Positions 1-7,933 of a stretch of 64,000 nucleotides of DNA are shown one piece after another. The translations under genes were made by a program, and so were the position numbers. The DNA lies in assembly GCA_030584105.1 (NCBI GenBank), contig CP129491.1, positions 558,001 to 622,000 on the forward strand, read 5' to 3'. The notes beneath the pieces were generated by a model. That model was not told the DNA's origin. It saw nothing but the letters and a program-made list of their open reading frames with translations, and ran no database searches. The DNA comes from UTCHB3 sp002050155. GTDB taxonomy: Bacteria > Bacteroidota > Ignavibacteria > Ignavibacteriales > Ignavibacteriaceae. Each line of letters starts with the position of its first letter. The stretch's first letter is position 1.

Positions 1-657
1 ATCAGTAACGGCGAACGGAGGCTCGAATTGCGCCACTTCCTCCTGCACCATATCATAGTCAGCCTGTGATACATAAGGCGGGTTTGAGACGATAATGTCA
101 AACGGGTTGTCTTCAGTTGCGATTTTGCGGAGGAAATCGTTCATGTCGGCGTTGATAAATTCAATGTTTTCAACCCCGTTGGAATGCGCATTTTCCCGTG
201 CGAGTTCGAGAGAGTCGTTGCTTATATCCACCGAAGTAACCTTAACACCGGGCAGGTTTGCCGCCAAGGCGATAGAAATATTGCCACTACCGGTGCCTAA
301 ATCCAACACGCGGAGGTTTTCTTTATTCTTGTTTTCATTCACCACAATTTCGACGAAGAGTTCGGTTTCCGGACGAGGGATCAATGCCGAGGGGTTTACC
401 TTTAGTTTCAGGTTGAAAAATTCCACATAGCCGAGAATATATTGAAGTGGTTCGAATTTAATTCTTCTGCGGACAAAATTGCGGTAACTTTCTAATTCTT
501 CTTCTTTGAGGGGTCGGTCGAACATCAGGTAAAGGTCAAGCCGGCGACAATTCAACACATGCGCCATCATAAGGTCGGCGTTAAGCCTGGGGGATTCTAT
601 CCCTTTTTCGTCCAGAAATTTGGAAGAAACATCGAGAATTTCAAGAACAGTAGCCAT
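1..657 (-). CDS. prmC: Release factor glutamine methyltransferase PrmC (HemK), C-terminus cut by window edge
   Basis: This enzyme methylates the Gln of the GGQ motif in peptide-chain release factors RF1 and RF2, using SAM, in the cytoplasm. Reading the minus strand from the ATG at 657-655 gives 219 residues, open to base 1. Visible motifs are PRPETE (about residues 94-99), the SAM-binding GTGSG (121-125) and the catalytic NPPY (192-195). The N-terminal helical domain (1-75) is also typical of PrmC. About 60 C-terminal residues lie outside the window. It is divergent from the glycosyltransferase gene at 741. The plus-strand open frame at 95-430 is its shadow. Confidence 0.93.
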   Translation of the reverse strand, partial: MATVLEILDVSSKFLDEKGIESPRLNADLMMAHVLNCRRLDLYLMFDRPLKEEELESYRNFVRRRIKFEPLQYILGYVEFFNLKLKVNPSALIPRPETELFVEIVVNENKNKENLRVLDLGTGSGNISIALAANLPGVKVTSVDISNDSLELARENAHSNGVENIEFINADMNDFLRKIATEDNPFDIIVSNPPYVSQADYDMVQEEVAQFEPPFAVTD

Positions 658-670
658 CGGGATATAAAAA

Positions 671-701
671 TTGTGTAAATAGTTTGGAATTTATAGATTT
701 G
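671..701 (+). promoter_or_regulatory. Putative Bacteroidetes-type promoter for the glycosyltransferase cluster
   Basis: TTG at 671-673 and TAGATTTG at 694-701 are separated by 20 bases. This resembles the -33 TTG / -7 TAnnTTTG promoter of Bacteroidetes. It lies about 40 bases upstream of the ATG at 741. Assigned from pattern and position only. Confidence 0.4.
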
Positions 702-740
702 CAACCGTGAAATATATGAACATGGCACAAAAAATTTAGT

Positions 741-1928
741 ATGTTACTGCCAAAAAGCGGTATATTGCGCATTTTGCTCATCAAATTCAAAGGAATTGGT
801 GATGTTATACTCAGCACGGTGGTGCTGAAGAACATAAAAGCGCAATATCCGGAAGCGAGGATCGATTTTTTAACGGAGAAGCCTTCGGCGCCGCTTCTTC
901 GCGGGATTCCGTTTATTGACGAAGTGATTGTTTTTGAAAGCGGCAGGAAATCTGAAATTTTCCGGAAGATTTTGCTGATCAGAAAACGGCATTACGATTT
1001 GGTGATTGATATGTATTCAAATCCGAAATCGGCGCAGTTAACATTTGCAAGCGGTGCACGGTTTAGGGCTGGCTTTCCATACAGAGGAAGGAAATATGCG
1101 TACAATCTTTACGGTCCGCCTGAGAGAGGCACCTACCACGCCGGTGAGCTTCATTTGCGATTTATTGAGCAGATTGGGATTAAGGTTGTTTCGCGCGAGC
1201 CAATAACCACGGTGCCGGATGAAGAAAGGCTTTGGGGCGAAAAGTTTTTTGAAGCGTTGGGAGTGGAGGGTGTGTTTGAAGCAGGGTATTTATCAGGGGC
1301 AGGGGATGAACAAAGTGCCGGTGCGGGTTCGGAGGCGGAGTTGGATGTGGGGCGTTTTGAGAGTTCGGGTACAGAGGGTGAACAAAGTGCCGGTGCGGAT
1401 GCAGGAAAGGGTTATTCATTTGTTGCGTTGGTGCCCGGGGGCGGATGGGAATCTAAAAGGTGCGACCCCGAAAAATTTGCTGAAATTGGGAATGAAATCT
1501 GTAAAAAATACCCCGTTAAGTGCTTAATCCTTTGGGGAAAGGGTGATCTTGAAGAGGCAGAAGCAATAGCCGCTTTAATGAAAGAAAACGCAATTATGGC
1601 GCCCGAAACAACTTTTCTGCAAATGGGGGGATTGGCACTTGGGTGCAAATTTGCCGTAGCGAACGACAGTGGCCCCATGCACTTCATTTCTTCGTTGGGG
1701 GTGCCCGTTTTGGCTCTGCACGGGCCTACCGATCCCAAACTTCAGGGACCATTTGGTGAAAAGCATGAAACCGTCAGGTTGGATGAACTTGATTGTATCG
1801 GTTGCAATTTGAAAATCTGCAACAGAAAACATGAATGCTTCAGAGATTTACCCGTTGAAAGAGTGATGGAAAAAATAGACTCATTGGTCAGAAAAAACGA
1901 TATTAAGTTCGCAGATGAAAGAAGTTGA
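741..1928 (+). CDS. Glycosyltransferase family 9 (ADP-heptose:LPS heptosyltransferase-like), copy 1
   Basis: Likely transfers heptose or a related sugar from ADP-sugar to the LPS core or another envelope glycan at the cytoplasmic face. The 395-residue protein has the GT9 N-terminal motif KGIGDVILSTVVL (about 16-28). The donor-site segments are LVPGGGWESKR (about 230-240) and ANDSGPMHF (about 307). A Cys-rich tail (CIGCNLKICNRKHEC) near the C-terminus is shared in style with the third GT9 gene. Residues about 185-225 form a low-complexity insert absent from typical GT9 proteins, containing two copies of EQSAGA 24 residues apart. The stop overlaps the start of the next GT9 gene by 14 bases, so the two are probably co-translated. 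Confidence 0.85.
   Translation: MLLPKSGILRILLIKFKGIGDVILSTVVLKNIKAQYPEARIDFLTEKPSAPLLRGIPFIDEVIVFESGRKSEIFRKILLIRKRHYDLVIDMYSNPKSAQLTFASGARFRAGFPYRGRKYAYNLYGPPERGTYHAGELHLRFIEQIGIKVVSREPITTVPDEERLWGEKFFEALGVEGVFEAGYLSGAGDEQSAGAGSEAELDVGRFESSGTEGEQSAGADAGKGYSFVALVPGGGWESKRCDPEKFAEIGNEICKKYPVKCLILWGKGDLEEAEAIAALMKENAIMAPETTFLQMGGLALGCKFAVANDSGPMHFISSLGVPVLALHGPTDPKLQGPFGEKHETVRLDELDCIGCNLKICNRKHECFRDLPVERVMEKIDSLVRKNDIKFADERS
1307..1398 (+). repeat. 20-bp direct repeat, 72 bp apart, inside GT9 copy 1
   Basis: The same 20 bases (beginning TGAACAAAG and ending GGTGCGG) occur at 1307-1326 and 1379-1398. The 72-bp spacing keeps the reading frame. The DNA between is Gly/Ser/Ala/Glu-coding low complexity. 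It looks like an expanded in-frame repeat in a surface loop. Confidence 0.85.
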
Positions 1929-3372
1929 AATATTTTTCAAAAACCTTTTTCTGAAGTGGATTTTGTTCAGGGGGCACAGAAAACCGGGAACGGGGTTTGT
2001 GAATTTGTTGCCGGGGAATAAAGTTGTTGCTATCAGGCTGAACAGAATTGGGGATGCGCTGGTGGTTACTCCTTTTCTGCATTTACTTAAAGAGGGCACC
2101 GGGTGCAAAATAACAGTTATTGCCGATAAAAACAACCACTTCGTTTTCAAAAATAACCCTGATGTTGACGAAGTAATCGTGTTTGAAAAAGGGAAAAAGG
2201 GGACAAAAGAGTTACTGAAGCGAATAAACAGTGGCGGTTATAAATGTTTGATCGATCTGCATGATGATGTGTCGGTTACGGTTAGTTACATTATTGCTCA
2301 TTCAAAAGTTGCAGATATTATCGGGCTTAGAAAAAACAACAATGCGCTTTATACTCATACAGTTGAAAAGCCCGACCCTGTAACGCACCATGTTATTGAG
2401 CGATTGCTGGCGCTTTTAGCAGTATTTAAGAATGATAAAGGTGAAACGCCGGAGGTTGTTAAAGCGCACCGGATGAAGGAAACGCCTCAAAAGGCAGAAG
2501 AACAGCAAACTGAAAACGGGTTTCTGAGGGAAGAATTACCATATCTGTCGGGTGGTGAAATCAGGGTTAGATTTTTTCCGTCAGAGAAAAGCAAAGAAAC
2601 AGCAGCACGGAAATTTGCAGAAATGGGGTTTGGAGAGTTTGAAACACCCCAAAGCATTCAAGGAGATAAAAAAGCAGGCAGAAGGTTTTTAGTAGGTGTG
2701 AATATATCAGCCGGCAGCAAAGCGAGGTTTTGGGGTGTTGAAAGATACAAGCAATTGCTGCAATTTTTAGCTGAAAGAAAGATTGAAAGCCTGTTGTTTT
2801 GTTCAGTTGCAGATTTGGAATTGGCACGGGAGATTGCCGGTGATGAGCGGGCAGGAGAACTTCAGGCAAATTTAGCGACAGATTTGGATTTGGCGGGGAA
2901 GGTCGCTGTTGAGCGAAGGGCGAAAGAACTCCGGGCGAATTTAGCGACAGATTCAGATTTGGCAAAGGAAACCGCAGTTGATGATTTAGCAGAAAACCTT
3001 CAGGCAAATTTGCAGAGTGAGAAAGAAAGTGAAAATCTTACACCAAAAATACCAAGAGAAGCGCGCACTCAAATTTATGTTACAACTGATTTTGGGGAAT
3101 TTTGCGAAGCGTTAGCGCGGGTTAATCTTTTGTTTACGCCTGATACGGCAACAGTTCACCTTGCTTCTGTGAATGACATTCCGGTATTTGGGCTGTATGT
3201 AAAATATAACACACAGGATATGATTTGGTACCCGTATAACACAAGATACGAGACCATTGTAACTACAAACCCGACTTTGGAAAATGTAGGGTTTAACGAA
3301 GTTATTGAGAAATTTGAGCCATTTTTGGAACAGGAACTGAATCGTTCTCAACATTCCGTTTCAACGGATTAA
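1915..3372 (+). CDS. Glycosyltransferase family 9, copy 2, with a triplicated 23-residue insert
   Basis: Heptosyltransferase-like GT9 protein, probably acting on the same envelope glycan as its neighbours. LNRIGDALVVTPFLH (about 42-56) is the N-terminal GT9 motif. FTPDTATVHLAS (about 407-418) is the C-terminal donor-site motif. At 485 residues it is more than 100 longer than usual GT9 proteins (about 350). The excess is a Glu-rich segment near 185-230 and three tandem 23-residue units at 300-368 (DLELAREIAG..., DLDLAGKVAV..., DSDLAKETAV..., each with a (L/R)(Q/R)ANL core), inserted between core strands. The start overlaps the upstream gene. Part of its C-terminal tail is duplicated downstream. 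Confidence 0.82.
   Translation: MKEVEIFFKNLFLKWILFRGHRKPGTGFVNLLPGNKVVAIRLNRIGDALVVTPFLHLLKEGTGCKITVIADKNNHFVFKNNPDVDEVIVFEKGKKGTKELLKRINSGGYKCLIDLHDDVSVTVSYIIAHSKVADIIGLRKNNNALYTHTVEKPDPVTHHVIERLLALLAVFKNDKGETPEVVKAHRMKETPQKAEEQQTENGFLREELPYLSGGEIRVRFFPSEKSKETAARKFAEMGFGEFETPQSIQGDKKAGRRFLVGVNISAGSKARFWGVERYKQLLQFLAERKIESLLFCSVADLELAREIAGDERAGELQANLATDLDLAGKVAVERRAKELRANLATDSDLAKETAVDDLAENLQANLQSEKESENLTPKIPREARTQIYVTTDFGEFCEALARVNLLFTPDTATVHLASVNDIPVFGLYVKYNTQDMIWYPYNTRYETIVTTNPTLENVGFNEVIEKFEPFLEQELNRSQHSVSTD
2812..3018 (+). repeat. Three tandem 69-bp in-frame repeats in GT9 copy 2
   Basis: Units lie at 2812-2880, 2881-2949 and 2950-3018, exactly 69 bp each with no gaps. All begin GATT and have TTCAGGCAAATTT or a close variant near the end. 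Unit length is 23 codons, so copy-number change would not break the frame. The units have diverged, so the expansion is not very recent. Confidence 0.9.
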
Positions 3373-3492
3373 TGACAATATAATAACAATCATTTTAGAG
3401 TAAAAGAGGGAAGTTTACTTCAACATTCCGCCTTAACGGATTGAAAACAACAGTAAAATTTGAACCAATTTTAAACGAAGAACTGAATAAAA
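3307..3492 (+). repeat. Duplicated gene tail between GT9 copies 2 and 3
   Basis: The codons for KFEPFLEQELN near the end of GT9 copy 2 (3307-3344) reappear at 3455-3492, where they read KFEPILNEELN in the same frame, just before the start of GT9 copy 3. A second pair, CAACATTCCG...ACGGATT, lies at about 3351-3371 (spanning the stop codon of copy 2) and about 3421-3441. The junction is therefore built from diverged copies of the preceding gene's 3' end. Confidence 0.8.
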
Positions 3493-4617
3493 ATGATAAT
3501 TCCGGATTGTAAACACTTTAACGGCTATAAACCCTGCTTTCCCGGGCACAACTGCATTGAGCAGGGATGTAAAGACCCACAACCGATGGGAACGAAGATT
3601 CTTATTATAAATCTTGATGCCATGGGGGATGTGTTGATGTCAACAGCACAACTGCCGCTGCTGAAGAAAAAGTACCCCATCTCTTCGATTTATTGGGTAA
3701 CGGAAAAGATTTCAGCTCCGCTGTTGGAGAATAATCCTTTACTTCAGAAAGTGTTTGTTTATAACACCGATTCAATTAACATTTTGCAGAACATGAAGTT
3801 TGATATTGCAGCAAACTTAGATAAATCGCAAAAGGCAGCAGCACTTCTGAACTCGGTTCAAGCAAAAGATAAAAAAGGTTTTGGACTAAACGACGACGGA
3901 AAAATTGTTCCCGTGAATGAGGGTGCGCACTATAACTATATGCTCGGATTGGATGATCACCTGAAATTTAAGGTTAACCAAAAAACAAAACAGGAGTATG
4001 TTGCCGCTACGCTCGATTTGGAATATGAGAGGACAAGATATGTCTTTTCGCTGACAGAGGCAGAAAAAGAAAAAGCTGCAAAAATCAGGAAAAACTACGG
4101 TTTTCATCCAAAAGATACGATTGTGGGTTTTAACACGGGGTGCTCCACTTTGTTTCCGAATAAGAAAATGAGGATCGACCAGCACATCACGCTTATAGAT
4201 CGCATTTTGAAAGAGACTGATCTGAAGGTGATTCTGCTCGGTGGACCTGAAGATAAAGAACGAAACGAAGAGATAGCAAATGCTTTTCCGTTGGAGGTAA
4301 TCAACACACCGGTGAACGAAGGCGTGCGAATGGGGGCTGTTTATGAATCGCTGGCTGATATTATCGTTACCGGTGATTCTTTCGGGATGCACCTCGGGAT
4401 TGCGTTGAATAAATATATTGTTTCCTGGTTTGGCTTGAGCTGCTGGACGGAAATTGACCTGTATGATTACGGAGTGAAGTTTTACCCTGCCGACCTTTTC
4501 TGTGCACCCTGCTGGAAACGGGAGTGCCCTTACAATTTAGAGTGTATTCAGATGGTAGATTTGGAGGGGATGTACCGGGCAGTTGTGAATGCAGCAGTGA
4601 AAGTAATTGAAAAGTAG
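3493..4617 (+). CDS. Glycosyltransferase family 9 (heptosyltransferase-like), copy 3, with cysteine clusters
   Basis: A 374-residue GT9 protein with LDAMGDVLMSTAQLP near residue 41 and GDSFGMHLGIAL near 294. It carries Cys clusters at both ends: C6, C15, C21 and C26 in the first 30 residues, and FCAPCWKRECPYNLEC near 335-350. These could bind a metal or form structural disulfides; I infer this only from spacing. It continues the GT9 series and lacks the repeat inserts seen in copies 1 and 2. The ATG at 3493 directly follows the duplicated tail of GT9 copy 2. Confidence 0.83.
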   Translation: MIIPDCKHFNGYKPCFPGHNCIEQGCKDPQPMGTKILIINLDAMGDVLMSTAQLPLLKKKYPISSIYWVTEKISAPLLENNPLLQKVFVYNTDSINILQNMKFDIAANLDKSQKAAALLNSVQAKDKKGFGLNDDGKIVPVNEGAHYNYMLGLDDHLKFKVNQKTKQEYVAATLDLEYERTRYVFSLTEAEKEKAAKIRKNYGFHPKDTIVGFNTGCSTLFPNKKMRIDQHITLIDRILKETDLKVILLGGPEDKERNEEIANAFPLEVINTPVNEGVRMGAVYESLADIIVTGDSFGMHLGIALNKYIVSWFGLSCWTEIDLYDYGVKFYPADLFCAPCWKRECPYNLECIQMVDLEGMYRAVVNAAVKVIEK

Positions 4618-4723
4618 TGATACAACAGTTGTAAATAGGACACAAACGCTTATGTTATTTTGTACCGTTAAAAATAACTCTGAGGATGAACAGACATTTT
4701 ATTGAAAAAAGGTATTTACTCCG

Positions 4724-5560
4724 GTGAAATTAATAATTAACTCGCCCGCAAAAATAAATTTCGGACTTTTTATCACGGAAAAAAGAAGTGACGGTTTTCA
4801 TAACATTGAGACTGTTTACTATCCGTTGGAGCTTTGCGATGAAGTTGTTATTCAAGCGTGCGACAGACACATAATTGAAACCGACAGCGACGAGCTTAAC
4901 AAGGCAGGTTTTGAGAATAATCTGATTTTCAAAGCAATTCTATTGATGGAAAAGAAGAGCGGTAAAAAATTACCGGCTCGGATTTCGCTGAAGAAACGGA
5001 TCCCTTTGGGTGCAGGTTTAGGAGGTGGTTCTTCCAATGCAGCTTCGGTTCTTTTGGGATTGAACGATTTGTTCAGGTTGGGTTATGGCAAGAAAGAGCT
5101 TGAGGTTTTTGGCGCAGAACTTGGCTCGGATGTACCTTTTTTCATTCATCCGTATCCTTCGTTTGGAGAGGGAAGAGGGGAGATATTAACCGAACTTGAG
5201 TTTGAATTGACCGGAAGTCTGGTTGTGGTTAATCCGGGAATATTTATCTCAACCTCTGAAGCTTATGCAGGCTGCCGGGTTGGCGCAGCCGGCTATAATT
5301 TGCGTGAACTAAACAAACGAAAAATAAGCGATTACAAAGAGTTACGAATGTCGGTTAAAAATGTTTTTGAAGATACTGTTTTCGTTAACCACCCGGAAAT
5401 TGCTGAACTTAAAGAGCAGTTTTACGATAACGGTGCAGAATTTGCGCTTATGAGCGGCAGCGGCTCAACCGTTTTTGGCATTTTTAACAATAATGAAAAA
5501 GCGGAAGCGTTCGTTAGAACACTTCCGCAAAACTATTTTGTTTTCTCACAGGAACTGTGA
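4724..5560 (+). CDS. ispE: 4-diphosphocytidyl-2-C-methyl-D-erythritol kinase (IspE)
   Basis: Phosphorylates CDP-ME in the methylerythritol phosphate (MEP) pathway to isoprenoid precursors, in the cytoplasm. The 278-residue length is normal. Visible motifs are SPAKINFGLF at the N-terminus, the GHMP-kinase ATP loop PLGAGLGGGSSNAAS (about 94-108) and the C-terminal SGSGSTVFG (about 243). The start is GTG at 4724, preceded by AAAAAAGG. Another MEP enzyme, dxs, lies at 30.3-32.3 kb. A hairpin at 5581-5610 follows the gene. Confidence 0.95.
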   Translation: MKLIINSPAKINFGLFITEKRSDGFHNIETVYYPLELCDEVVIQACDRHIIETDSDELNKAGFENNLIFKAILLMEKKSGKKLPARISLKKRIPLGAGLGGGSSNAASVLLGLNDLFRLGYGKKELEVFGAELGSDVPFFIHPYPSFGEGRGEILTELEFELTGSLVVVNPGIFISTSEAYAGCRVGAAGYNLRELNKRKISDYKELRMSVKNVFEDTVFVNHPEIAELKEQFYDNGAEFALMSGSGSTVFGIFNNNEKAEAFVRTLPQNYFVFSQEL

Positions 5561-5580
5561 GAGATTTTAATCGGTATGGT

Positions 5581-5613
5581 ATAACTCAGTTTTTATTCGT
5601 ACTGAGTTATTTT
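5581..5613 (+). terminator. Hairpin terminator after ispE
   Basis: ATAACTCAGT (5581-5590) and ACTGAGTTAT (5601-5610) form a perfect 10-bp stem with a 10-base loop, followed by TTT. It sits between converging genes and overlaps the last codons of the minus-strand flavoprotein gene. Confidence 0.7.
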
Positions 5614-6576
5614 CTCCATAAACTGCGAGCGCATATAGTAGTTTGCAACCCCTTCAGCGCCAACGGAAAAACTGAGTTTACCTTTAATAGTGGCAAGGTT
5701 TTCAATCTCGTGTTTTCTCATCCATTCTTCCAGGTCGGTAAGAATTTTTGAAATAACTTCGGGACCTTGTTGGTAAATCGCCGAAGCAATCTGAACACCT
5801 GAGGCACCCGCAAGCAGGAATTTAACCACTTCCTCAAAACCTTTTACGCCGGTTGAAGCGCCAAGGCTGCACTTCACCTGCCGATAAAGAATTGCAATCC
5901 ATCTGAGCGGGATAAAAAACTCGTGTTTTTCGCTAAATTCGAAAGAAGTTTTAAATTCGAAATTGTCAATATCCATATCGAGGTCGGTAAAACGATTGAA
6001 AAGCACCACCCCGTTCACGCCGCTTTTTTCCAAATCGGAAACAAAGTGTGGAATAGAAGTGAAATTTTGCCCGATCTTAATCGCAACCGGTATTTTCACG
6101 CTATTCTTTACGCCTTTAACAATATCGGTGTAAATTTTTTCAATATTGGGCGAGGCAAAGTTTCTTGAAGAGGCATAGTTAAACACATTCAGCTCGATGG
6201 CATCTGCGCCGGCGGCTTCAATTTGCTCCGAAAATTTGAACCACCAGTCAGCAGAAACGCAGTTGATGCTTGCAATAACCGGAATTTTCATCGATGCTTT
6301 TGCTGAGGCAATCAGGTCGCAATATTCGTTAAGCCCGAAATATTTATCATGTTCGTAGCCGAAGTATTCGTAAACTTCGGGGTGATAATCTTCCGCGGGG
6401 TTTAGGATTTGGTCGCTTTTAATCGATTCTTCAAAAAAGCTTTTGAGCACCACTGCACCGATTCCGTATTCTTCTAATCTTTTCAGATTGGAAAGAGATT
6501 TCGTAACGCCTGAGGAAGCGGCAATCAGCGGGTTATTTAATTCAAGGTTTAGGTATTTTGTTTTTAGATCAGGCAT
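5593..6576 (-). CDS. Dihydroorotate dehydrogenase-like FMN protein
   Basis: A 327-residue TIM-barrel flavoprotein of the dihydroorotate dehydrogenase superfamily. It has the N-terminal NNPLIAASSGVTKS and the phosphate/FMN-binding region GASTGVKGFEEVVKFLLAGASGVQIASA (about 238-265, broken here by description). The LN-x-N segment reads ELNVFNYASS, where class 1 enzymes normally have NLSCPN with the catalytic Cys or Ser. True PyrD activity is therefore doubtful. This looks like the dihydroorotate dehydrogenase-like family of unknown substrate. It ends 33 bases inside the intergenic hairpin after ispE and is followed upstream by a CDF transporter on the same strand. Confidence 0.75.
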   Translation of the reverse strand: MPDLKTKYLNLELNNPLIAASSGVTKSLSNLKRLEEYGIGAVVLKSFFEESIKSDQILNPAEDYHPEVYEYFGYEHDKYFGLNEYCDLIASAKASMKIPVIASINCVSADWWFKFSEQIEAAGADAIELNVFNYASSRNFASPNIEKIYTDIVKGVKNSVKIPVAIKIGQNFTSIPHFVSDLEKSGVNGVVLFNRFTDLDMDIDNFEFKTSFEFSEKHEFFIPLRWIAILYRQVKCSLGASTGVKGFEEVVKFLLAGASGVQIASAIYQQGPEVISKILTDLEEWMRKHEIENLATIKGKLSFSVGAEGVANYYMRSQFMEKITQYE

Positions 6577-6610
6577 ATCAACTCCTCATCTCTTTATATT
6601 GAGTATCAGG

Positions 6611-7588
6611 TTATTTTTTGAAATAAATCGGCTTTCCGGTGGCTTTATCCTCGTTCCATTCAAATTTAACCGAGGGAGCCTCAGACCGTTCAGCACAGTT
6701 TTCGTAATAGCAAAACTTACACAAAGAAGGTTTGCAATAATCGAAGTGTATCAGCACTTCAGATTCGGGGAAGTTCATTTTGAGGTTTTCTTTAATTCGT
6801 GTTTCTTCATCGTGAGCTTCCTTAATAGTAGTGTACCAAGGCAGAATCAGATGGAAATCGATTGCCACCCTACTTCCTGAACGGCGGCATCTGAGTTCAT
6901 GGATATCAATCCAGTTGTTTTGTCGCAATGCAAGAATTACTTTTGAAATTTCAGAAATGGTGTTACTGTCTGCTTCGTGCATCAACCCACCGAAGGCTTC
7001 GCGCAACAGATTGTAGCCCGTCCATATAATATTTAGCCCAACAAAAATGGCGAAGAGTGGGTCGAGAATTTGAATATCAGTCAGGAAGACAATAAACACC
7101 CCAACAAGAACGCCAAGACTTGTATAAGAATCGGTGAGGACATGTTTACCGTCGGCGACGAGTGTCAGAGAGTTTGTCTTTTTTCCTGTGGAGATAAGAT
7201 ACAGCCCAAGGAATAGGTTAATTAAGCCGGCGAGGGCGACAATTCCCATCCCGATATCAAGTTTTTTAATTTCCGGCGGGTTGATAATATCCAAAACTGA
7301 ATAATATATAATACCAACGGCAGCCAGCAGAATAAGCAGCCCTTCGGCACCGGCGGAAAAATATTCCATGTTTCCGTGCCCGTAGGGGTGTTTTTCGTCG
7401 GGTGGCTTGGAGGAGTAGATAATACTGAACAAAGCCATCGAAGTAGCCATAGTGTGCACAATAGACTCGAGAGCGTCGGAGAAAATTGCCGCTGAACCGG
7501 TAAGGTAATAAGCACCGAACTTAAGGATCAGCATTAATATACCGATCAAGAGAGAAATAACACCTGCTTTTACTCTACGGGCGTACAC
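6611..7588 (-). CDS. Cation diffusion facilitator (CDF) family metal transporter
   Basis: Proton-coupled efflux of divalent metal (Zn, Fe, Mn or similar) across the inner membrane. The 325-residue protein has about six hydrophobic segments. It has the CDF motifs FSDALES (about 36-42), DEKHPYGHG (about 64-72) and DGKHVLTDS in the fifth membrane segment, plus a cytoplasmic C-terminal domain. The tail carries CKPSLCKFCYYENC, four cysteines in a short span and an unusual extra metal site candidate. The ATG at 7588 faces a divergent T9SS protein gene across a tandem-repeat region. Confidence 0.9.
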   Translation of the reverse strand: MYARRVKAGVISLLIGILMLILKFGAYYLTGSAAIFSDALESIVHTMATSMALFSIIYSSKPPDEKHPYGHGNMEYFSAGAEGLLILLAAVGIIYYSVLDIINPPEIKKLDIGMGIVALAGLINLFLGLYLISTGKKTNSLTLVADGKHVLTDSYTSLGVLVGVFIVFLTDIQILDPLFAIFVGLNIIWTGYNLLREAFGGLMHEADSNTISEISKVILALRQNNWIDIHELRCRRSGSRVAIDFHLILPWYTTIKEAHDEETRIKENLKMNFPESEVLIHFDYCKPSLCKFCYYENCAERSEAPSVKFEWNEDKATGKPIYFKK

Positions 7589-7607
7589 TTTAATACAATA
7601 ATTAATT

Positions 7608-7775
7608 ATTGAATACTTGCCAATGATAAGAAGAATTCATTATCCGCTGCTTACCAACGAAATGAAAAAATTCGCTATTGGTTATTTGCCAAAAAAATGA
7701 AAAATCAGTTATTGGTTACATGCCAATGAAACGGAAAATTAGTAATTGGTTACTCGCCAAAGTAACAAAATAAAG
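7608..7775. repeat. Five tandem repeats of about 34 bp between divergent genes
   Basis: Units lie at 7608-7641, 7642-7676, 7677-7710, 7711-7744 and 7745-about 7775. Each carries ATTGGTTA-x-x-TGCCAA followed by an A-rich stretch. There are no variable spacers, so this is not a CRISPR array. The array fills about half of the 345-bp interval between the CDF gene and the start at 7934. It could bind a regulator or be a passive expansion. Confidence 0.85.
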
Positions 7776-7813
7776 TGAAAAAATAAAAAAAAGAAAAATA
7801 TCTGAAAAATGGT

Positions 7814-7844
7814 TTTGCTTATTTGTTCAAATAGTTGTAATTTG
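7814..7844 (+). promoter_or_regulatory. Putative Bacteroidetes-type promoter for the T9SS cargo gene
   Basis: TTTG at 7814-7817, a 19-base spacer and GTAATTTG at 7837-7844 fit -33/-7 elements with two mismatches in the -7 box. It would give a leader of about 80 bases before the ATG at 7934. Confidence 0.4.
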
Positions 7845-7933
7845 TCTCTGAAATGTTTAAGTTTTGTTTTCATCAAGAAAAACACATTTTAATTCAATAT
7901 CTCACATTATCACAAACTCAGAAGGAACAAATC

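Noticed and set aside
95..430. Plus-strand 111-codon gene at the left edge
   Set aside because: Antisense to PrmC, which has its GTGSG and NPPY motifs on the minus strand.
1632..1650. Second sigma-54 promoter (TGGCACTTGGGTGCA)
   Set aside because: Inside a coding region and with 9 instead of 10 bases between GG and GC.
4622..4636. Enhancer-like ACAACAGTTGT before ispE, as upstream of the sigma-54 promoter
   Set aside because: The same 11-mer occurs, but no -24/-12 promoter follows, so a shared regulator is not supported.
5593..6576. Genuine dihydroorotate dehydrogenase (pyrD)
   Set aside because: The NLSCPN-type catalytic segment is not present (LNVFNYASS), so only the superfamily is assigned.
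7608..7775. CRISPR array
   Set aside because: Repeats are directly adjacent and diverged, with no unique spacers, no palindromic repeat and no cas genes in the window.
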